From positions 248,001 through 312,000 of the forward strand of contig NZ_JAIWNC010000006.1 of the NCBI RefSeq assembly GCF_020216025.1: a stretch of 64,000 nucleotides of DNA. The letters run 5' to 3'. How positions within the stretch are numbered: the stretch's first letter is position 1; each line of letters starts with the position of its first letter. The position numbers were made by a program, and so were the translations under genes. The notes under the pieces are model-generated. The model was given only the letters and a program-made list of their open reading frames with translations. It was not told the DNA's origin and made no database searches. Of the stretch, positions 59,435 through 64,000 are shown one piece after another. The stretch comes from Jidongwangia harbinensis (GTDB taxonomy: Bacteria; Actinomycetota; Actinomycetes; Mycobacteriales; Micromonosporaceae).

Positions 59435-60688
59435 GTGGCTCGCTCAAGATCAGTCCTTACCCGCAACCGGGACTTCCGGCGGTTGTTCGGCGCGGAACTC
59501 GTGGTGTTCGGGTCGGACTGGTTCGTCATCGTCCCGCTGCTGGTGCTGCTGCCCGAACTGACCGGCAGCGGCGTCTGGGGTGCGCTGGTGCTGGCCGCGG
59601 ACACCGGCATCATCGCGCTGCTGCTGCCGTACACCGGGACGATCGCCGACCGCTACGACCGCCGCAAGATCATGATGGCCGCGAACGTGGCGGCGCTGCT
59701 CGCCGTACTCCTGCTGTTTCTGGTCCGGTCCGCGGCGACCGCGCCGTTGGCGCTGGTGGCGATCGGCGCGATCTCGGTGGCCAAGGCGTTCTACTCGCCG
59801 GCCGCCTCGGCCGCACTGCCGAACGTGGTGGATCCGGCCGACCTGGCCGCGGCGAACGCGGTGGCCGGCTCCGCCTGGGGCACCATGACCATCGTCGGTG
59901 CCTCCCTCGGCGGCATCGTGAGCAGCGCCTTCGGGCCGTACGTGAGCTTCGCGGTAGCCGTCGTCTGTCTGGCCGTGGCGGCCGTGGTGACCGCCTTGAT
60001 CCGCCGCCCGCTGCAGGCGCCGCGGGACGCCTCCGTGCCGGCGCCCCGGGCCTGGCACGCCCTCGTCGAGGCGCTGCGCTACATCGGCGCGCGGCCGCGG
60101 ATCCGGGCGCTGGTGACGGTCAAGTCGGCGGTCGGGCTCGGCAACGGCGTACTCACGGTCTTCCCGCTGTTGGCCGGCGTGTATGGGGTCGGCGCGCTCG
60201 GCGCCGGCCTGCTCTTCGCGGTGCGCGGTGCCGGCGCCCTGGTCGGCCCGCTGGTGATGCGCCCGGTGCTGCGGCACCGGTCCTGGCTGCTGCCCGGCCT
60301 GGCGCTGTCCATGGGCCTGTACGGGCTCGGCTACGTCGGCGTCGCGTTCAGCCCGTGGTTCCCGCTGGTCCTGGTGCTGGTGTTCGTCGCGCACTTCGCC
60401 GGCGGCACGAACTGGGTGCTCTCCAACTTCGCGCTGCAGGGCGAGGTGCCGGACCGGCTCCGCGGCCGGGTGTTCGCCACCGACATGATGCTCGCCACGC
60501 TGGCCATCTCGGTGAGCCAGCTCGGCGCCGCGGTGTTCGTGGACCGGGTCGACGAGAAGGTCATCCTGATCGGCTGCGGGCTGATCACCGTGGTGTACGC
60601 GATCGGCTGGCGGATCGCCACCCGCCGGCTGTCGCTGGACGAGCCGGCGACCGGCCGGGCGGACGACCTGGCCGACGATCCGGCCTAG
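59435..60688 (+). CDS. MFS transporter
   Basis: 417 residues from GTG 59435; upstream starts would add Pro/Gly-rich sequence that looks non-coding. Twelve hydrophobic segments, the motif A variant GTIADRYDRRKIMMAANV after helix 2, and a late GEVPDRLRGRVFATDMML. It is closest to the DHA3/enterobactin-exporter-like group (MFS_3) that exports drugs or siderophores. It has its own unit between two hairpin or repeat elements. Confidence 0.88.
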   Translation: MARSRSVLTRNRDFRRLFGAELVVFGSDWFVIVPLLVLLPELTGSGVWGALVLAADTGIIALLLPYTGTIADRYDRRKIMMAANVAALLAVLLLFLVRSAATAPLALVAIGAISVAKAFYSPAASAALPNVVDPADLAAANAVAGSAWGTMTIVGASLGGIVSSAFGPYVSFAVAVVCLAVAAVVTALIRRPLQAPRDASVPAPRAWHALVEALRYIGARPRIRALVTVKSAVGLGNGVLTVFPLLAGVYGVGALGAGLLFAVRGAGALVGPLVMRPVLRHRSWLLPGLALSMGLYGLGYVGVAFSPWFPLVLVLVFVAHFAGGTNWVLSNFALQGEVPDRLRGRVFATDMMLATLAISVSQLGAAVFVDRVDEKVILIGCGLITVVYAIGWRIATRRLSLDEPATGRADDLADDPA

Positions 60689-60710
60689 ACTCCGCCTGGA
60701 CCCTGCCGAG

Positions 60711-60800
60711 ACCTGCCCTGAACTGCCCTGAACTGCCCAGACCTGCCCAGACCTGCCCTGAACTGCCTTGAACTGCCCAGACCTGCCCTGAACTGCCTCT
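60711..60800. repeat. Decamer tandem repeat, nine units
   Basis: Nine consecutive 10-bp units of the form A(C/A)CTGCC(C/T)(T/A)G run in register from 60711 to 60800; the last is degenerate. Variants alternate between ACCTGCCCTG and AACTGCCCTG or -CAG. It lies between the convergent MFS gene and the small membrane protein gene. Confidence 0.85.
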
Positions 60801-60808
60801 AGACCTGC

Positions 60809-61150
60809 CTAGACCGCCGACGGCTGGTTGCGGCCGGTCACCACGGCCGCGATCAGCAGTCCCACACCGGCCGTGACCAGCGCCGACAACATCAGGCCGA
60901 CGGCCGACGACAGCAGGCCGAACTGGGACACCGACGCGTCCATCGAGTGCAGCAGCCGGGGGAACGTCAGGCTCCAGGCGGTCTGGGCGATCACCTCGAA
61001 GATCAGCACGATCAGGCCGATCTGGCCCAGCAGGGCGCTGCGCGGGCCGATCCGGGGCCGGCGGGACCCGATCAGGACGACGCCGATGACGAGTACCGCC
61101 AGCATCGGGAGCTGGAAGAGGACGCCGGAGAACAGATAACCCGCGGTCAT
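60809..61150 (-). CDS. Small membrane protein
   Basis: 113 residues with three hydrophobic segments (YLFSGVLFQLPMLAVLVIGVVLI, LGQIGLIVLIFEVIAQTAW, LLSSAVGLMLSALVTAGVGLLIAAVV). It is unrecognised. It lies upstream of and divergent from thrB and carries no motif suggesting a link to threonine synthesis. Confidence 0.7.
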   Translation of the reverse strand: MTAGYLFSGVLFQLPMLAVLVIGVVLIGSRRPRIGPRSALLGQIGLIVLIFEVIAQTAWSLTFPRLLHSMDASVSQFGLLSSAVGLMLSALVTAGVGLLIAAVVTGRNQPSAV

Positions 61151-61246
61151 GGCAGGACCCTAACCCGGTGCCGGCGGCGGTCCGCCGCGGGCCGGGGCGC
61201 AGGCCAGGGTGCGGACCGGCGGATGATCGGGGCCTAGCATGAGGCG

Positions 61247-62191
61247 ATGGGCCTGACCTTCGCCTCCGACGCGGCGCACGTGCGTACGCCGGCCACCAGT
61301 GCCAACCTCGGACCCGGCTTCGACGCGCTGGGCCTCGCCCTGACGCTGTACGACGACGTCTCGGCCCGGGTGACCGCCGCCGGTCACACCGTCACGGTGA
61401 CCGGCGAGGGGGCCGGCGAGTTGCCCACCGATGCCGACCACCTGGTCGTGCGGTCGATGCTGGCGACCTTCGACGAACTGGGCGAACGGCCGCCGGGCCT
61501 GGCCGTGGAGTGCACCAACCGGATCCCGCAGGCCCGCGGGCTCGGCTCCTCGTCCGCCGCGATCGTGGCCGGCGTCCAGCTGGCCCGTGCGCTGGTGCGG
61601 GACGGCATGACGCTGCTCGACGACGCCGGCGCGCTCCGGATCGCGGCGGGGCTGGAGGGGCATCCGGACAATGTGGCGCCGTGCCTGTTCGGCGGCTTCA
61701 CCATCGCCTGGACCGAGGGGGCCGGGGCCCGGGCGGTCCGGTTGCCGACCGCCGGGTCGATCCGGCCGGTGCTCTTCGTACCCAGCGAGCGGGGCTACAC
61801 GGCCACCGCCCGCCGGGCCCTGCCGGCCGCGGTGCCGCACGCCGACGCGGCCTTCAACGCCGGCCGGTCCGCGCTGCTGGTACACGCGCTGACCAGCGAA
61901 CCTTCGCTGTTGCTGCCGGCCACCGAGGATCGTTTGCACCAGGGTTACCGGGCGGAGGCGATGCCGGGGACCGCGTCGCTGATCGCCGGGCTGCGCTCGG
62001 TCGGGGTGGCGGCCGTGGTGAGCGGCGCGGGCCCGACCGTGCTCGCCCTGACGGCCGTGCCGGACGATTTCCACCCGGGAACAGCGTGGCGCGCCGAAGC
62101 GTTGCGGGTGGATGGTGCGGGAGCCCTTGTCAAAGGGAGTATGGTGGAACACGCCGAGCGGACCACTGTTGCCGCAGGTCGCAAGAGTTGA
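61247..62191 (+). CDS. thrB: Homoserine kinase
   Basis: 314 residues. GHMP kinase fold: N-terminal VRTPATSANLGPGFDALGLALTLYDDV, the phosphate-loop motif IPQARGLGSSSAAIVAG, GHPDNVAPCLFGG and the C-terminal SGAGPTVLALT. It phosphorylates homoserine for threonine synthase. It is usually next to thrC; here 6.4 kb of other genes lie between. rho follows after a 296-bp leader. Confidence 0.97.
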   Translation: MGLTFASDAAHVRTPATSANLGPGFDALGLALTLYDDVSARVTAAGHTVTVTGEGAGELPTDADHLVVRSMLATFDELGERPPGLAVECTNRIPQARGLGSSSAAIVAGVQLARALVRDGMTLLDDAGALRIAAGLEGHPDNVAPCLFGGFTIAWTEGAGARAVRLPTAGSIRPVLFVPSERGYTATARRALPAAVPHADAAFNAGRSALLVHALTSEPSLLLPATEDRLHQGYRAEAMPGTASLIAGLRSVGVAAVVSGAGPTVLALTAVPDDFHPGTAWRAEALRVDGAGALVKGSMVEHAERTTVAAGRKS

Positions 62192-62487
62192 CTACGCTCA
62201 GACCTAGCACAGCCGCGAAGCAACGATCTACGCGGTTCGGCGCGCACCCCGGAGGCATCGGCGTTTCTCGCCTGCCTCATTTCTCACCAGGCACACGCCG
62301 AGCAGCAGTCTCTAGATCGATCGGTGCACTCGCCGAGACCTACTCGTCAACGTCCGACGGGTCGGGACACCGTCGAGCCGCCGTGCTGCACAACCCGCGC
62401 CGCTGACGAAGCGAGCGGGTCCGAGGACGCCCGGCCACGAGGCTGCAGACCCGGGCGGACTTGGCTTTTTTCGACGGAAGGAATCCA
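62192..62487 (+). promoter_or_regulatory. Leader region of rho
   Basis: Nearly 300 bp without a gene between thrB and rho. It is C-rich and G-poor in its middle (around 62290-62400) and has TTTTTT at 62466-62471, close before GGAAGGA and the start codon. Rho often attenuates its own leader in bacteria by binding C-rich unstructured RNA, so autoregulation here is plausible. I see no convincing -35/-10 pair. Confidence 0.45.
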
Positions 62488-64000
62488 TTGAGCGACACGA
62501 CCGACGTGACGTCGGGTGTTTCTGACGTCGCTGACGACGCCGGCACCGCGACTGCCACGAAGCGTCGCCGCGGCGGCACCGGACTGTCCGCGATGCTGCT
62601 GCCCGAGTTGCAGAGCCTCGCCGCGTCCCTCGGCATCTCCGGCACGGCGCGGATGCGCAAGGGCGAGCTGATCGCCGCGATCTCCGAGCGTCAGGGCGGC
62701 GGTGCCCCGGCGACGGCGCCCACCACCGCTGCCGGCGGGCGGACGTCGCGGACTCGCGCCAACGGCTCGGCCGCGCGCACCGCGGAGCCGGCCACCCAGG
62801 TCGCCCCGGTGACGAAGGCCGCTCCGGTGACGCAGGCCGCCGCTCCGGTGGCCGAGGCCGCTCCGGTGGCCCAGTCAGCCCCGGTGGCCCAGTCAGCCCC
62901 GGTGGCCCAGTCCGCCCCGGCAGCCCAGGCGACGCCGGTGGTGGCCCAGGCGGCTCCGGTCGAGGCACCCCCGGCGCAGACGGCGCCCGCGCAGAGCACC
63001 CCCGTGGCGGAGACGGGCCAGGCGGCTCCGGCGGCCGACACCACGACGGGCGAGCGGACCGACCGCGGCGAGCGCACCGACCGCGGCGAGCGTCCCGAGC
63101 GCGGCGGCCGCGACCGGCAGCGCAACCAGCGCGGTGACCGCGACCGCGGCGACGGCAACCAGCGGGACGGCGGTGACCGTGAGCCTCGCGGTGAGCGTGA
63201 GCCCCGTGGTGACCGTGAGCCCCGTGCGGATCGGGAGAACCGGAACGACCGCGGAGAGCAGCGCACCGACCGGGATCGCAACGACCGCGGCGGACACGAC
63301 GACGAGGACGGCGACAACACCGAGGGCGGCCGTCGCAGCCGGCGCAGCCGCTTCCGGGACCGGCGGCGTGGTCGCGGGGACCGCGACGGCGAGGGCCAGC
63401 GCGACGGCGGCCGGGACACCGGCCGGGACGGCGGCCGGGACGGCCGCGAGCCGAGCGTCAACGAGGACGACGTCCTGGTGCCGGTGGCCGGCATCCTCGA
63501 CGTGCTGGACAACTACGCGTTCGTCCGGACCACCGGCTACCTCTCCGGGCCGAACGACGTGTACGTGTCGATGTCCCAGGTCAAGAAGTACGGCCTGCGC
63601 CGCGGCGACGCGGTGACCGGTGCCGTGCGGGCCGGCGCCCGGGAGGGCGGCGGCGACCAGCGGCGGGACAAGTACAACCCGCTGGTGCGCCTGGACACCA
63701 TCAACGGCATGGAGCCCGAGGAGGCCCGCCGGCGCCCCGAGTTCTACAAGCTGACGCCGCTGTACCCGCAGGAGCGTCTGCGCCTGGAGACCGAGGCGAA
63801 CGTCCTGACCACCCGGGTCATCGACCTGGTCATGCCGCTCGGCAAGGGTCAGCGTGCGCTCATCGTGTCCCCGCCGAAGGCCGGTAAGACGATGGTGCTG
63901 CAGGCGATCGCGAACGCGATCACCCGCAACAACCCGGAGTGCCACCTGATGGTCGTGCTGGTGGACGAGCGTCCGGAAGAGGTCACCGACATGCAGCGGT
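62488..64000 (+). CDS. rho: Transcription termination factor Rho, 3' end outside the window
   Basis: Start TTG 62488, preceded by GGAAGGA. The frame is open to the window edge (504 codons). The N-terminal Rho helical domain (LSAMLLPELQSLAASLGISGTARMRKGELIAAI) is followed by a long actinobacterial insertion (about 75-325): first Ala/Pro-rich with repeated SAPVAQ units, then Arg/Asp/Gly-rich with GERTDR and EPRGDR repeats. The RNA-binding fold (GILDVLDNYAFVRTTGYLSGPNDVYVSMSQVKKYGLRRGD) and Walker A (SPPKAGKTMVLQAIANAI) follow, and the window ends just after VLVDERPEEVTDMQR. The insertion binds RNA and broadens termination in actinobacteria. Confidence 0.97.
   Translation, partial: MSDTTDVTSGVSDVADDAGTATATKRRRGGTGLSAMLLPELQSLAASLGISGTARMRKGELIAAISERQGGGAPATAPTTAAGGRTSRTRANGSAARTAEPATQVAPVTKAAPVTQAAAPVAEAAPVAQSAPVAQSAPVAQSAPAAQATPVVAQAAPVEAPPAQTAPAQSTPVAETGQAAPAADTTTGERTDRGERTDRGERPERGGRDRQRNQRGDRDRGDGNQRDGGDREPRGEREPRGDREPRADRENRNDRGEQRTDRDRNDRGGHDDEDGDNTEGGRRSRRSRFRDRRRGRGDRDGEGQRDGGRDTGRDGGRDGREPSVNEDDVLVPVAGILDVLDNYAFVRTTGYLSGPNDVYVSMSQVKKYGLRRGDAVTGAVRAGAREGGGDQRRDKYNPLVRLDTINGMEPEEARRRPEFYKLTPLYPQERLRLETEANVLTTRVIDLVMPLGKGQRALIVSPPKAGKTMVLQAIANAITRNNPECHLMVVLVDERPEEVTDMQR

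Noticed and set aside
56008..59634. Long open frame (1208 codons) on the minus strand opposite the RND gene
   Set aside because: Shadow of the RND permease gene; Arg/Asp/Gln/His-rich composition without domain or signal.
62170..62216. Vegetative promoter for rho at TTGACT (62188-62193)
   Set aside because: It lies on the thrB stop codon and no acceptable -10 box is found at 16-18 bp spacing.

Overview
The window is about 72% GC by eye, has many GTG starts, strong G/C third-position bias and ATGA/GTGA gene overlaps. Gene content points to a filamentous actinomycete, most likely family Micromonosporaceae (Actinoplanes-like): secreted GH16 and GH18 enzymes, a SigK/anti-SigK/fasciclin locus, the argS-lysA-hom-thrC run, and Rho with a long disordered N-terminus. 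The family assignment is inference from gene content and order. No integrase, transposase or CRISPR array is visible.

Layout. 1-4040: a truncated carboxylate-amine ligase gene (minus), then two secreted polysaccharide hydrolases, a GH16-CBM6 beta-glucanase and a CBM-GH18 chitinase, each followed by a GC-rich hairpin. 4100-5176: a gene-poor stretch with 61-bp-period tandem repeats. 5177-10421: DedA, then a PadR-led operon with membrane proteins, an HTTM-like protein and a GH13 trehalose-synthase-like enzyme. 10468-13950: an SDR reductase, an acidic lipoprotein paired with a glutathionylspermidine-synthase-like ATP-grasp ligase, and two small membrane proteins. 14028-18666: a Gfo/Idh/MocA oxidoreductase and a SigK regulon (sigK, anti-sigma factor, fasciclin lipoprotein, molybdopterin oxidoreductase) with two SigK-type promoters. 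18653-43345: mostly regulators, acetyltransferases, two histidine kinase/response regulator pairs, a Ser/Thr kinase, an O-antigen-ligase-like protein, methyltransferases, two tandem nitrilase-superfamily enzymes and a GAP-family membrane protein. 43544-43615: tRNA-Arg(CCG).

44141-47874 is the most unusual locus. An AT-richer upstream region leads into a gene for a 66-residue peptide with eight cysteines. It is followed by a membrane-anchored MauD-like thioredoxin, an ABC exporter without a C39 peptidase domain, a signal peptidase of the S26 family and a MauE/DoxX-like membrane protein. I infer a cassette that exports the peptide, cleaves its leader and forms its disulfides.

47898-64000: a DUF305/DUF3105 pair, argS-lysA-hom-thrC, a second 61-bp repeat array, a MarR/RND efflux pair, an MFS transporter, a decamer repeat, a small membrane protein, thrB and the 5' part of rho. 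The threonine genes are split: thrB lies about 6.4 kb from thrC, with the repeat array and efflux genes between them.
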